A stretch of 64,000 nt of DNA, taken from Geodermatophilus bullaregiensis (GTDB lineage Bacteria > Actinomycetota > Actinomycetes > Mycobacteriales > Geodermatophilaceae). A program made the position numbers and the translations under genes. Shown in pieces: positions 34,045-42,045 of the stretch (position 1 is its first letter; every line of letters starts with the position of its first letter). The DNA is taken from the NCBI RefSeq assembly GCF_016907675.1, contig NZ_JAFBCJ010000001.1, positions 1,054,001-1,118,000 on the forward strand. Direction: 5' to 3'. The notes under the pieces were generated by a model. That model was not told where the DNA came from. It worked only from the letters and a program-made list of their open reading frames with translations, and ran no database searches.

Positions 34045-34058
34045 AGAGGGGCGGTCCC

Positions 34059-34934
34059 GTGACGGACGCGCAGGGTTTCCTGGTCGGTCTGGTCGGCAGC
34101 GGCATCGGCCCCTCGCTGACCCCACCGCTGCACGAGCGCGAGGCCGACGAGCTGGGCCTGCGCTACCTGTACCGCCGCCTGGACCTCGACCGGCTGGAGA
34201 GGCCGGCGTCGGCCATCGGCGAGATCCTCGCCGCCGCCCGGCTGGCGGGCTACGACGGGCTCAACGTCACCCACCCCTGCAAGCAGCTGGTGATCCCGCA
34301 CCTCGACGAGCTCTCCCCCGACGCCGCCGCGCTCGGCGCGGTGAACACCGTCGTCCTCCGCGACGGGCGGGCGGTCGGGCACAACACCGACTGGTCGGGC
34401 TTCGCCCGGGCCTTCGACCGCGGCCTGCCCGAGGCCGTCCTCGGGCAGGTGGTGCTGCTGGGGGCCGGAGGCGCCGGCGCCGCGGTCGGGCACGCGCTGC
34501 TCACCCTCGGTGCCGGGCGGCTGACCGTCCTCGACCTCGACGGCGCCCGGGCCGGGGAGCTGGCCCGCGCTCTGGGCGAGCGCTTCGGGGCCGACCGCGC
34601 CGAGGGCGGGGACCTCGGCAGGCTGCCCGCGGTGCTGGCGGACGCCGACGGGCTGGTGCACGCCACCCCCACCGGCATGGCCGCCCACCCCGGGCTGCCG
34701 CTGGACGCGGGCCTGCTGCGCCCGCAGCTGTGGGTGGCCGACATCGTCTACCGGCCGCTGGAGACCGCGCTCGTGCGCACCGCCCGCGACCTGGGCTGCC
34801 GGGTGCTCGACGGCGGCCGCATGGCGGTGTTCCAGGCCGTCGACTCCTTCCGGCTGTTCACCGGCGTCGAGCCCGACCCCGACCGGATGCTGGCCCACTT
34901 CACCACGCTGGTCTCCGACGTCCGTGTCCGCTGA
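34059..34934 (+). CDS. shikimate/quinate dehydrogenase (AroE/QsuD family)
   Basis: 291 residues. Catalytic pair seen as Lys in NVTHPCKQLVIPHLDEL and Asp in GHNTDWSGF; the Rossmann loop is LLGAGGAGAAVGHALL. The enzyme interconverts shikimate or quinate with the 3-dehydro acid. Its position with QsuB and an MHS importer indicates a catabolic role rather than aromatic amino-acid synthesis, so QsuD-like is the better reading. GTG at 34059. The last codons overlap the GTG start of the next gene, and its TGA is the first triplet of a family B repeat. Confidence 0.9.
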   Translation: MTDAQGFLVGLVGSGIGPSLTPPLHEREADELGLRYLYRRLDLDRLERPASAIGEILAAARLAGYDGLNVTHPCKQLVIPHLDELSPDAAALGAVNTVVLRDGRAVGHNTDWSGFARAFDRGLPEAVLGQVVLLGAGGAGAAVGHALLTLGAGRLTVLDLDGARAGELARALGERFGADRAEGGDLGRLPAVLADADGLVHATPTGMAAHPGLPLDAGLLRPQLWVADIVYRPLETALVRTARDLGCRVLDGGRMAVFQAVDSFRLFTGVEPDPDRMLAHFTTLVSDVRVR

Positions 34935-36864
34935 GGAAGGACCCCCTGCCCCCCGCCCCTCGCAGGCTCGCGGCGGGCCCCTGCAGGGGGCCGCGGGACG
35001 GGGGCGCCGGGCGGTCGCCACCGTCTGCCTGTCCGGGACGCTCGAGGACAAGCTGGACGCGGCGTCGGCCGCCGGCTTCGGCGGGATCGAGGTCTTCGAG
35101 CCCGACCTGGTGGCCTCGCCGTGGTCACCGGGCGAGCTGGCCGCCCGCTGCGCCGACCTGGGCCTGTCGATCGACCTCTACCAGCCCTTCCGCGACCTCG
35201 ACTCCACCGACCCGGACCGCTTCGCCCGCAACCTGCGCCGCGCCGAGGCCAAGTTCGACGTCATGGCCGCGCTCGGCGTCGACACGCTGCTGGTCTGCTC
35301 GTCGGTCGCCCCCGACGCCGTCGACGACGCCGACCGGCTCGCCGAGCAGCTGGCCACCGCGGCCGGCCGCGCGCACGAGCGCGGTCTGCGGATCGCCTAC
35401 GAGGCGCTGGCCTGGGGCCGGCACGTCTCCACCTGGGAGCGGTCCTGGGACGCCGTCCGCCGGGCCGACTCCCCAGCGCTCGGGCTGTGCCTGGACAGCT
35501 TCCACGTGCTCTCCCGCGGCGGGGACCCGGCCGGCTTCGCCGCCGTCCCCGGCGAGAAGCTGTTCTTCCTTCAGCTGGCCGACGCGCCCCGGCTGGACAT
35601 GGACGTGCTCCAGTGGAGCCGCCACCACCGGCTGTTCCCGGGCCAGGGCGCCTTCGACCTGCCCGGCTTCCTCGCCGCCGTGCTGGCCGCCGGCTACGCC
35701 GGACCGCTGTCGCTGGAGGTGTTCAACGACGTCTACCGGCAGGCCGACCCGGCCCGGACGGCGGTCGACGCCATGCGCTCGCTGCGGTGGCTGGAGGAGG
35801 CGCTGGCGCTGCGCTCCCCGGACGCCGGGCTGCCGCTGCCCCCGGCCGCGCCGGCCCTGTCGGGGTGGTCGTTCACCGAGCTGGCCGTCGACGGCTTCTC
35901 CGGGCCGCAGCTGGCCGGCGTCCTGGGTGCGCTGGGGTTCACGCACACCGGGCAGCACCGCTCCAAGCCGGTGCAGCTGTGGGAGCAGGGGACGGCGCGG
36001 GTGCTGCTCAACGCCTTCGACACGCGAGCCGACGCGGCGCAGCCGGCGGCCGCGGGCGTGGCCTCGGTGGTCGCCCTCGGCCTGGAGAGCGCCGACCCGC
36101 CCCGCTCGGCCGTCCGCGCCGAGGCGATGTGCGCACCGGTGCTCCCCCGCACGCGCGGCGCCGCGGAGGCCGAGCTGTCCGCCGTCGCCGCGCCCGACGG
36201 CACGCAGGTCTTCTTCACCCGCACCGGGCCCGACGGCTGGCCGGCCGACTTCCTGCCCACCGGGGAGCGGCCCGGGCCGGGCGCCGGGATCACCGGCGTG
36301 GACCACGTCTCGCTCGCCCAGCCCTTCGACGCCTTCGACGAGGCCGGGCTGTTCTACCGCGCGGTGCTGGGGCTGGAGCCGCAGGAGGTCACCGAGCTGG
36401 CCGCCCCCTTCGGCCTGGTGCGCACCCGGGCGGTGACCGGGCCGGACCGCGCGGTGCGGCTGGCCCTGTCGGTGTCGGCGCTGCGCCGCGGCGGGTGGGC
36501 GCCCGGCGTCCCCGAGCCGCAGTCGATCGCGCTGGCCACCGACGACGTCGTCGCCACCGCCCGCGCGCTCCGGGCGGCCGGCGCGCCGCTGCTCCCCGTG
36601 CCGGCGAACTACGCCGACGACCTCGAGGCGCGCGTCGACCTGCCGGAGGAGCTGCTGGCCGCGGTCCGCGAGCACGGGCTGATGTACGAGCAGGACGCGC
36701 ACGGCGGCTACCTGCACCTGGCCACCGACGTCCTCGGCGACCGGGTGTTCTTCGAGGTGGTCCAGCGCCTCGGCGGGTACGACGGCTACGGCACGACCGA
36801 CGCGCCGGTCCGGATGGCCGCCCACCGGCGCCGCCGGCAGGCCACGACGTCCGGGAGGCGGTGA
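34924..36864 (+). CDS. qsuB: 3-dehydroshikimate dehydratase fused to an HPPD-like domain (QsuB type)
   Basis: 646 residues. The N-terminal TIM barrel (ATVCLSGTLEDKLDAA, EVFEPDLVASP, IAYEALAWGRHV, CLDSFHVLSRG, SLEVFNDVYRQ with Glu/Asp/His metal ligands) converts 3-dehydroshikimate to protocatechuate. The C-terminal half is the 4-hydroxyphenylpyruvate-dioxygenase-like domain (GVDHVSLAQPFDAFDEAGLFYRAVLGL). Both parts match corynebacterial QsuB in order and length. The only in-frame start is GTG 34924 inside the preceding gene, so about 25 N-terminal residues would be translated from a family B repeat (SAEEGPPAPRPSQARGGPLQ) before homology begins. Confidence 0.92.
   Translation: MSAEEGPPAPRPSQARGGPLQGAAGRGRRAVATVCLSGTLEDKLDAASAAGFGGIEVFEPDLVASPWSPGELAARCADLGLSIDLYQPFRDLDSTDPDRFARNLRRAEAKFDVMAALGVDTLLVCSSVAPDAVDDADRLAEQLATAAGRAHERGLRIAYEALAWGRHVSTWERSWDAVRRADSPALGLCLDSFHVLSRGGDPAGFAAVPGEKLFFLQLADAPRLDMDVLQWSRHHRLFPGQGAFDLPGFLAAVLAAGYAGPLSLEVFNDVYRQADPARTAVDAMRSLRWLEEALALRSPDAGLPLPPAAPALSGWSFTELAVDGFSGPQLAGVLGALGFTHTGQHRSKPVQLWEQGTARVLLNAFDTRADAAQPAAAGVASVVALGLESADPPRSAVRAEAMCAPVLPRTRGAAEAELSAVAAPDGTQVFFTRTGPDGWPADFLPTGERPGPGAGITGVDHVSLAQPFDAFDEAGLFYRAVLGLEPQEVTELAAPFGLVRTRAVTGPDRAVRLALSVSALRRGGWAPGVPEPQSIALATDDVVATARALRAAGAPLLPVPANYADDLEARVDLPEELLAAVREHGLMYEQDAHGGYLHLATDVLGDRVFFEVVQRLGGYDGYGTTDAPVRMAAHRRRRQATTSGRR
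34932..34992 (+). repeat. family B stop-codon hairpin repeat, copy 2, inside the qsuB 5' end
   Basis: Starts with the TGA of the dehydrogenase gene (TGAGGAAGGACCCCCTGCC...) and ends GGGCCCCTGCAGGGGGCC. Unlike the other copies it lies between two co-oriented, overlapping genes and is read through in frame by qsuB. If it folds in the mRNA it would sit at the qsuB start and could attenuate expression. Confidence 0.75.
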
Positions 36865-36867
36865 GCC

Positions 36868-37662
36868 GTGCGTGCTGCGAACCGCCTGGCGGTGCACCAG
36901 TCCGTCGTCCACCCGCACGACGCCCTGGAGCTCACCGAGGCGCTGCCCGGCACCGGGTGGCACTCGATCGGCCTGCACGTCGGCGGCACCGAGGAGGTCG
37001 AGCCGTGGTGGCGAGGGGGCGCCGGCGAGCGCAACCTCGCCCGGCTGGTCGCGCTGCTGCTCGAGACCCGGGTGACCGTCCTCGACGTGGGGCGCGTGCA
37101 GCTGGGCACCGGGCTGCCGCGTGACGACGTCCACGCCGGCCACGGCCGGGTGCTCGACCTGGGCGCCCGTTTCGGCGCCCGGTACGTGACCGCCCGCTTC
37201 GCGACCGGCGACCTGGGCCCGGCCCAGCGCGCCGACGTCTTCGGGCGGCTCGCCGAGCAGGCCCGCCCCTACCGGCTGCTGCCGCTGCTCGCGCCCGTCC
37301 CCGCGGACCGGCCCGACCTCGTCGCCGACGCGGTGGCGGTCGTCGCGCCCAGCGCCGGCGGCGTCGTCCTCGACGTGCCGGTGAGCGCGTGCACGCCCGA
37401 GGAGGTCGAGGCCGTCGTCGACGCCCTGGGTGACGCGCTCGGCTACGTGCGGCTCAGCGCCCGCCAGGTGGCCGCTGCCGGGGACGGGGCCGCCGGGCTG
37501 CTCGCCACGCTGCCGCCGCACGTCCCGGTCGCGCTGGGCGGCGACGACTCGCTCGGCGTCCTCCGCGACGACGCCGCCGGCCGCCTCCCCCGGCTGCAGC
37601 AGCTCGTCGACGGCCTGCTCGAGCACCCGCGGGCCCGCGCCCGCCGCCTGGCCGGCGGCTGA
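36868..37662 (+). CDS. TIM-barrel protein of the sugar-phosphate isomerase/epimerase type
   Basis: 264 residues with the strand/helix rhythm of the AP_endonuc_2 (xylose-isomerase-like) family: GWHSIGLHVGGTEEVEPW, LLETRVTVLDVGRVQLG, LDLGARFGARYVTARF, GGVVLDVPVSACTPEEVEAV. The usual metal-binding Glu/Asp/His set is not obvious, so activity is uncertain. GTG at 36868, 3 bp after the qsuB stop, so it belongs to the same operon. A role in quinate/shikimate-related catabolism is inferred from position only. Confidence 0.7.
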   Translation: MRAANRLAVHQSVVHPHDALELTEALPGTGWHSIGLHVGGTEEVEPWWRGGAGERNLARLVALLLETRVTVLDVGRVQLGTGLPRDDVHAGHGRVLDLGARFGARYVTARFATGDLGPAQRADVFGRLAEQARPYRLLPLLAPVPADRPDLVADAVAVVAPSAGGVVLDVPVSACTPEEVEAVVDALGDALGYVRLSARQVAAAGDGAAGLLATLPPHVPVALGGDDSLGVLRDDAAGRLPRLQQLVDGLLEHPRARARRLAGG

Positions 37663-37691
37663 CCGGGACGGCACGCAGGCCCGCGCCTGGC

Positions 37692-37708
37692 GCCCCAATC
37701 GTTGGGGC
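37692..37708. promoter_or_regulatory. palindromic operator before the MarR gene
   Basis: GCCCCAATCGTTGGGGC: perfect 7-bp arms GCCCCAA/TTGGGGC around TCG, ending 22 bp before the MarR start codon. Position and symmetry are those of an autoregulatory MarR site. Confidence 0.6.
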
Positions 37709-37730
37709 AACACCGGATTACCATCCAGGG

Positions 37731-38222
37731 GTGCAGTCCGTCGACGCGGCCCCCACCGCCACCGATCCCCTCGCCCTCGAGCGGCAGGTCTGCTTCGCGC
37801 TGTCCGTGGCGGCCCGCAACGTCGTCGCGGTCTACCGGCGCTTCCTCGAGCCGATGGGCCTCACCCACCCGCAGTACCTCGTCATGCTGGCGCTCTGGCA
37901 GCACGGCCCGCTGTCGATCAAGGAGCTCAGCCGGCTCCTGCAGCTCGACCCCGGGACGCTCTCCCCCCTCGTCAAGCGGCTGGCGGCGGCCGACCTGGTC
38001 CGGCGCGACCGCGACCCCCGGGACGAGCGGGCCCTGGCCATCGCGCTCACCGAGCGCGGCCGGGCGCTGCGAGCCGAGGCCGAGGCCATCCCCGCCGGCA
38101 TCGTCGAGAACCTCGGCATGCCGGTCGACGAGCTGCAGGCGCTGCACTCCGCCCTCACCCGGGTCATCGACGCCTCGCAGCAGGCGATGGACGACGGCGC
38201 AGTGACCGATCCGACAGCATGA
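37731..38222 (+). CDS. MarR-family regulator, OhrR-like
   Basis: 163 residues with the winged helix of MarR proteins (THPQYLVMLALWQHGPLSIKELSRLLQLDPGTLSPLVKRLAAADLVRRDRDPRDERALAIALT). The helix-1 segment LERQVCFALSVAARNVV carries a Cys at about residue 21 in the position of the peroxide-sensing Cys of OhrR, which suggests organic-peroxide sensing. No ohr gene is adjacent. GTG at 37731. A palindrome lies upstream and another starts at its stop codon. Confidence 0.88.
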   Translation: MQSVDAAPTATDPLALERQVCFALSVAARNVVAVYRRFLEPMGLTHPQYLVMLALWQHGPLSIKELSRLLQLDPGTLSPLVKRLAAADLVRRDRDPRDERALAIALTERGRALRAEAEAIPAGIVENLGMPVDELQALHSALTRVIDASQQAMDDGAVTDPTA

Positions 38223-38235
38223 TTGGTGCACCAAT
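38222..38235. promoter_or_regulatory. perfect 14-bp palindrome after the MarR gene
   Basis: ATTGGTGCACCAAT is fully palindromic and starts on the last base of the MarR stop codon, 39 bp before the DUF5313 gene. Its TTGG/CCAA halves resemble those of the operator at 37692, so the same regulator may control the downstream gene. Confidence 0.5.
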
Positions 38236-38273
38236 GGTTGGCGTACCCATGATCGAGGCGTAGACAGGGACCC

Positions 38274-38726
38274 GTGCACCCCGACCAGGACACCGCCCCT
38301 CCGATCCCCCGGCAGCGGCCGAGCGTCCTGCGCTGGCTGGGGTACGCGATGGGCGCGGGACTGCCCGCCCGCCACCACACGTGGGTGCTGTTCGACACGA
38401 CGACGCGCACCTGGGTGCTGCGGCACGTGGCCCGCACGCTGGTGCAGCTGGCCGTTCCCGTCGCCCTGGTGCTGCTGCTGGTCCCCGGCCCCTTCTGGAT
38501 CCGCGGGCTGGCCGCCCTCGGCGGCCTCATCCTCGGCCTGGCCTTCTCGATCGCCTACATGCCCGAGGCCACCGAGAACCGGGTGAAGAAGGCCGGGTAC
38601 CCGGCCGGCACCGCCCAGGCCCTGCGGGACCGGGCGTCCGCCGGCCGCGACGCGCGCGACTCCGAGCGCCGGCGCGCCGCCGCCGCGAAGCGGGCGGCCC
38701 GCTACCGGGACCGCCGCGCCCGCTGA
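38274..38726 (+). CDS. DUF5313 membrane protein
   Basis: 150 residues. The N-terminal part (PSVLRWLGYAMGAGLPARHHTWVLFDTTTRTWVLRHVARTLVQL) is characteristic of DUF5313, small actinobacterial proteins of unknown role. Two hydrophobic segments follow (VPVALVLLLVPGPFW and GLAALGGLILGLAFSIAYM), then a strongly basic cytoplasmic tail. GTG at 38274. Confidence 0.8.
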   Translation: MHPDQDTAPPIPRQRPSVLRWLGYAMGAGLPARHHTWVLFDTTTRTWVLRHVARTLVQLAVPVALVLLLVPGPFWIRGLAALGGLILGLAFSIAYMPEATENRVKKAGYPAGTAQALRDRASAGRDARDSERRRAAAAKRAARYRDRRAR

Positions 38727-38735
38727 CGACTGCGG

Positions 38736-39227
38736 TCACACCGCGGTGAGCAGGACGTCGTCGATCTGGCCCATCGCGCCGGTCATGCCCTCGACGACGC
38801 CCATCGCCAGGACCTGCTCCATCTGCGCCCGGTCGGCGAACCGCGAGCGCACGGTCATGCGCGTCCCCGCCGGGGTCGGCTCCAGGTCCACCCGGGCCCG
38901 GATCACGGGCAGGCCGTCGTCGGGCCGGCCGGTGGCATCGGCGAACCCGTCCTCGAACTCCAGCGACCGCGGCTCGTCGAGGGCGGTGATCCGCCACCAG
39001 CCGTGTGCTCGCTCGCCGTCCGGACCGGTCATGTGGTACGCGGACCGGCCGCCGACGGCGACGTCGTGCTCGGTGAATGTGGCCGGCCAGGTCGGCGGGC
39101 CCCACCAGCGCTCCAGCTGGCGCGGGTCCACCCACACCTGCCAGACGCGCTCCGGCGGGGCGGCGAGCTCGGCGACGATGGTCAGGGTCAGGGCGTCGAG
39201 GTCCTGGGTGGTGTCGACGACGGTCAT
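38736..39227 (-). CDS. SRPBCC (AHSA1-type) protein
   Basis: 163 residues of the START-like fold: LTLTIVAELAAPPERVWQVWVDPRQLERWWGPPTWPATFTEHD is the classic AHSA1 start, with GWWRITALDEPRSLEFEDGF and TRMTVRSRFADRAQMEQVLAMGVVEGM following. The domain binds small hydrophobic ligands. ATG at 39227 overlaps the ArsR stop by 4 bp, so the two are one operon. ArsR-SRPBCC pairs are common, with the ArsR protein regulating both. Confidence 0.9.
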   Translation of the reverse strand: MTVVDTTQDLDALTLTIVAELAAPPERVWQVWVDPRQLERWWGPPTWPATFTEHDVAVGGRSAYHMTGPDGERAHGWWRITALDEPRSLEFEDGFADATGRPDDGLPVIRARVDLEPTPAGTRMTVRSRFADRAQMEQVLAMGVVEGMTGAMGQIDDVLLTAV

Positions 39228-39574
39228 GACGGTCCTCCTCCGGGAGGTTCGGCGAGGACGCCCTCGAGGCGGCCGATCCGGGCGCGCCAGAGCTCCTCGT
39301 ACGCGCCGAGCAGCCGGGCGGCCGCACGGATGGAGCCGACGTCGCCCCGCACGAGCTGCTCGCGGCCGCGACGCTCCTTCGTGACCAGCCCGGCCCGCTC
39401 GAGCACCGCGACGTGCTTCTGCACCGCCGCGAAGCTCATGGCGTAGTTGCGCGCGAGCGCCGAGACCGACGCCTGCTCCCGCAGCACCCGGGCGACGATG
39501 TCGCGGCGGGTGGCGTCGGCGAGAGCGGCGAAGACGCGGTCCACGGCGTCCGGATCGGGCTGATCTACAACCAC
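39224..39574 (-). CDS. ArsR-family regulator
   Basis: 116 residues, winged helix (DRVFAALADATRRDIVARVLREQASVSALARNYAMSFAAVQKHVAVLERAGLVTKERRGREQLVRGD). No cysteine metal site is visible, so it is not a metal sensor; this matches the ArsR type paired with SRPBCC proteins. The GTG at 39574 lies inside an 18-bp palindrome, implying tight autorepression. Confidence 0.9.
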   Translation of the reverse strand: MVVDQPDPDAVDRVFAALADATRRDIVARVLREQASVSALARNYAMSFAAVQKHVAVLERAGLVTKERRGREQLVRGDVGSIRAAARLLGAYEELWRARIGRLEGVLAEPPGGGPS

Positions 39575-39583
39575 GAGGTTGTA
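39566..39583. promoter_or_regulatory. ArsR operator overlapping the start codon
   Basis: TACAACC-ACGA-GGTTGTA, perfect 7-bp arms, spanning the ArsR GTG (39574-39572). The ACAACC/GGTTGT halves are typical of ArsR proteins paired with AHSA1 genes. A bound dimer would cover the ribosome start and probably also the transcription start of a leaderless mRNA. Confidence 0.65.
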
Positions 39584-39733
39584 CGTTACGCCCGGTCGGT
39601 GCACCCCGGCAAGGCCCGGCTGCGCGCCGGAGCGACGGGACGCGGGTCGCGCGCACCGGGGTCCGGGACCCCCGCTGACGTACGCTGCCTCCCGAATGCC
39701 GATCGACGACCGGCGCCCCGACCTGGAGCCGAG

Positions 39734-41098
39734 GTGACTGGACACTCCGTCGGCGAACCCGCTCCGCTGCGTCCCGGCGGCCCGGGGGACGCCGTGTCGC
39801 GACTGCCGGCCCTCGCCCCCGTGGCCGGCAGCGAGCACGACCGGGTGCGCTTCCTCGCCGGGGTCACCGACTCCCTGGCGGAGCTGCTCGACACCGGCGA
39901 GGCCGCCGACCGGCTGGCCCGCCTGGTGGTGCCGCGGCTGGCCGACTGGGCCACGGTCACCGTGCTCGCCGGCGACGGCGCCCCGGGCCGCACGGCTCGC
40001 GCGCACCGGGACCCCGCACGCCTGGCCGACGTCGACACCTACCTCGCCGGGCGGGTGAGCGCCCCGCGCGACCAGTCGGCGCTGACGGCCGCGATGCGGT
40101 CGGGTCGGCCGGTGCACCTGACGGAGCTCGACCCCGACGTCGGCCCGGAGTCGCTGCCGGAGGGGCCGGTGCGCGCCGCCTGGCAGCAGCTGGACCCCAC
40201 GTCGAGCCTGCTCGTGCCGCTGCAGGCCCGCGGCTCGGCGTTCGGGGTGCTGTCGCTGGTGCGCAGCGGCGACCGGCCGCCGCACGGCGAGGCCGACGTC
40301 GCGCTGGCCTTGGAGGTGGCCCGCCGGGGCGCCCTCGCGCTGGACAACACCCGGCTCTACGGCCGCCAGCTCCGCGTGGCCGAGACGCTGCAGCACAGCC
40401 TGCTCACCCCGCCGCCGCAGCCGGAGGGGCTCGAGATCGCCGTCCGCTACCGGCCGGCCGGGTCGCAGGCCCTGGTCGGCGGCGACTGGTACGACGCCGT
40501 CCTCCAGCCCGACGGCGCGACGCTGCTGGTCATCGGCGACGTCACCGGCCACGGCGTCGAGGCCGCCGCGGCGATGGCCCAGCTGCGCAGCGCCGTCCGC
40601 ACGCTGGCCTACGACTCCCCCGACAGCCCGGCGCGGACGCTGGACCGGGTCGACCGGGTGCTCACCGGCCTGCACCGGGGCACCCTGGCCACCGCGCTGG
40701 TCGCCCGCCTCGAGCTCCCGGACGGCGACGGCACGCGGTCGCTGCGCTGGTCGTCGGCCGGGCACCTGCCGCCGCTGCTGGTGTCCCCCGACCGCGAGGT
40801 GCGGCTGCTCACCTCCCGCGCCGAGCGGCTGCTCGGCATCCAGGAGCGCTCGCCCCGCACCGACCACGAGGTCGCCGTCCGGCCCGGGGAGACGGTGCTG
40901 CTGGTGACCGACGGGCTGGTCGAGGCGGGACGGCTGGACATCGACTCGGGGCTGGTCCGCCTCACCGGTGCGCTGCGCGGCCTCGGCGGGTTGCCGGCCG
41001 ACGCGCTGTGCGACCGGCTGCTGACCCGCGTGGTCCCCGACCGCACCGACGACGACCTCGCGGTGCTCGCCGTCCGCGTCCTGCCCACCCGGGGCTGA
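39734..41098 (+). CDS. GAF-domain PP2C/SpoIIE-type serine phosphatase
   Basis: 454 residues. A GAF-like sensor spans about 35-215 (FLAGVTDSLAELLDTGEAADRLARLVVPRLADWATVTVL ... LDPTSSLLVPLQARGSAFGVLSLV). The SpoIIE/PP2C catalytic domain follows (LQHSLLTPPPQPEGLEIAVRYRPAGSQALVGGDWYDAV, VIGDVTGHGVEAAAAMAQLR, SSAGHLPPLL, LLVTDGLVEAG, DDLAVLAVRV), with the metal-binding Asp in GGDWYD and GDV. Such proteins dephosphorylate anti-anti-sigma factors in partner-switching stress pathways. GTG at 39734 with GGAG 7-10 nt upstream. No partner gene is adjacent. Confidence 0.9.
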   Translation: MTGHSVGEPAPLRPGGPGDAVSRLPALAPVAGSEHDRVRFLAGVTDSLAELLDTGEAADRLARLVVPRLADWATVTVLAGDGAPGRTARAHRDPARLADVDTYLAGRVSAPRDQSALTAAMRSGRPVHLTELDPDVGPESLPEGPVRAAWQQLDPTSSLLVPLQARGSAFGVLSLVRSGDRPPHGEADVALALEVARRGALALDNTRLYGRQLRVAETLQHSLLTPPPQPEGLEIAVRYRPAGSQALVGGDWYDAVLQPDGATLLVIGDVTGHGVEAAAAMAQLRSAVRTLAYDSPDSPARTLDRVDRVLTGLHRGTLATALVARLELPDGDGTRSLRWSSAGHLPPLLVSPDREVRLLTSRAERLLGIQERSPRTDHEVAVRPGETVLLVTDGLVEAGRLDIDSGLVRLTGALRGLGGLPADALCDRLLTRVVPDRTDDDLAVLAVRVLPTRG

Positions 41099-41147
41099 CC
41101 GGCCGGTCCGCCGCTCCTCGGCGCCCGGTGGCGGACAGCGGCGACCG

Positions 41148-41963
41148 TCAGAACTCCGAGACGCCGGCGTCGACGGCCATCTCGTGGGCTGTGACGTAGC
41201 GGGACTCGTCGGAGGCGAGGAACAGCACGACGTCGGCGACGTCCTCGGGCTGGGTGATGTCGACCGGCAGCAGGTTGCTGAACATCGGCGCCAGCCTGGG
41301 GTCCCCGCCGATGGCGGCGCCGAGGACCGCCTGCATGTCACCGCCGCCCATGCCCGTGGCCACGCCGGTCGGGTGCAGGCTGTTGACCCGGATCGAGTGC
41401 CTCGCGAGCTCGGCCGCGAAGGCCTTGGCCATCCCGCGCACCGCCCACTTGCTGGTGGTGTAGTGGACCATGAACGGCTGCACCTTGAGGCCCGCCGCGG
41501 AGCTGACCAGCACGATCGAGCCGCCGCCGGCCTGCACCAGGTGCGGCGCGGTGGCCATGACGGTGTTCCAGACGCCGGTCACGTTGACGTCCATCGTGTT
41601 CTGGAAGACCTGGGGTGCCACCTGGTCCCAGGGCCGCGGGCTGCAGATGCCGGCGTTGGCGACGACGACGTCGAGCCGGCCGAGTTCGGCGACGCCACGG
41701 TCGGCGGCCGCCTGCAGGCCGGCGAGGTCGCGGACGTCGACGACGGCGGACACCGCGCGCCGGTCGTGCGCCTCCACCTGCCGGACGGTCTCGGCGAGGT
41801 CCTCCTCGGTCGCCGAGGGGTAGGCGACGTCGGGCAGCTCCCCGCAGACGTCGACGACCACCACGTCGGCTCCCTCCGCCGCCAGCCGGACGGCGTGCGC
41901 CCGGCCCTGCCCGCGCGCCGCGCCGGTCACCAGCGCGACCTTGCCCTCGACCCGTCCGGCCAC
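41148..41963 (-). CDS. mycofactocin-coupled SDR-family oxidoreductase
   Basis: 271 residues. The N-terminus GRVEGKVALVTGAARGQGRAHAVRLAAEGADVVVVDVCG is the signature of the mycofactocin-coupled (carveol-dehydrogenase-like) SDR subfamily, in which NAD is held and recycled through mycofactocin. Catalytic residues are in LVSSAAGL and YTTSK. The inserted segment YPSATEEDLAETVRQVEAHDRRAV is also typical. Substrate is probably a small or cyclic alcohol. GTG at 41963; divergent from a TetR gene with a shared operator. Confidence 0.9.
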   Translation of the reverse strand: MAGRVEGKVALVTGAARGQGRAHAVRLAAEGADVVVVDVCGELPDVAYPSATEEDLAETVRQVEAHDRRAVSAVVDVRDLAGLQAAADRGVAELGRLDVVVANAGICSPRPWDQVAPQVFQNTMDVNVTGVWNTVMATAPHLVQAGGGSIVLVSSAAGLKVQPFMVHYTTSKWAVRGMAKAFAAELARHSIRVNSLHPTGVATGMGGGDMQAVLGAAIGGDPRLAPMFSNLLPVDITQPEDVADVVLFLASDESRYVTAHEMAVDAGVSEF

Positions 41964-41998
41964 GTGCGTCTCCCTCGTCCGGTGGTGTGCCGCAGGTC

Positions 41999-42027
41999 AC
42001 GCTAGGCACGGGTTGCACTGAGTGCAA
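41999..42027 (-). promoter_or_regulatory. SDR promoter with embedded TetR operator
   Basis: On the minus strand: -35 TTGCAC, 17-bp spacer, -10 TAGCGT (42004-41999). The -35 lies within TTGCACTGAGTGCAA (42013-42027), a perfect 7-bp dyad around one base, 18 bp before the TetR start. Binding of TetR there would block this promoter and its own. Confidence 0.65.
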
Positions 42028-42045
42028 GGTCCTAGGGTCGCGGGC

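Noticed and set aside
33824..34058. The 235-bp divergent gap searched for a small RNA or tRNA.
   Set aside because: No cloverleaf, and no strong promoter-terminator pair; only the operator-like repeats are supported.
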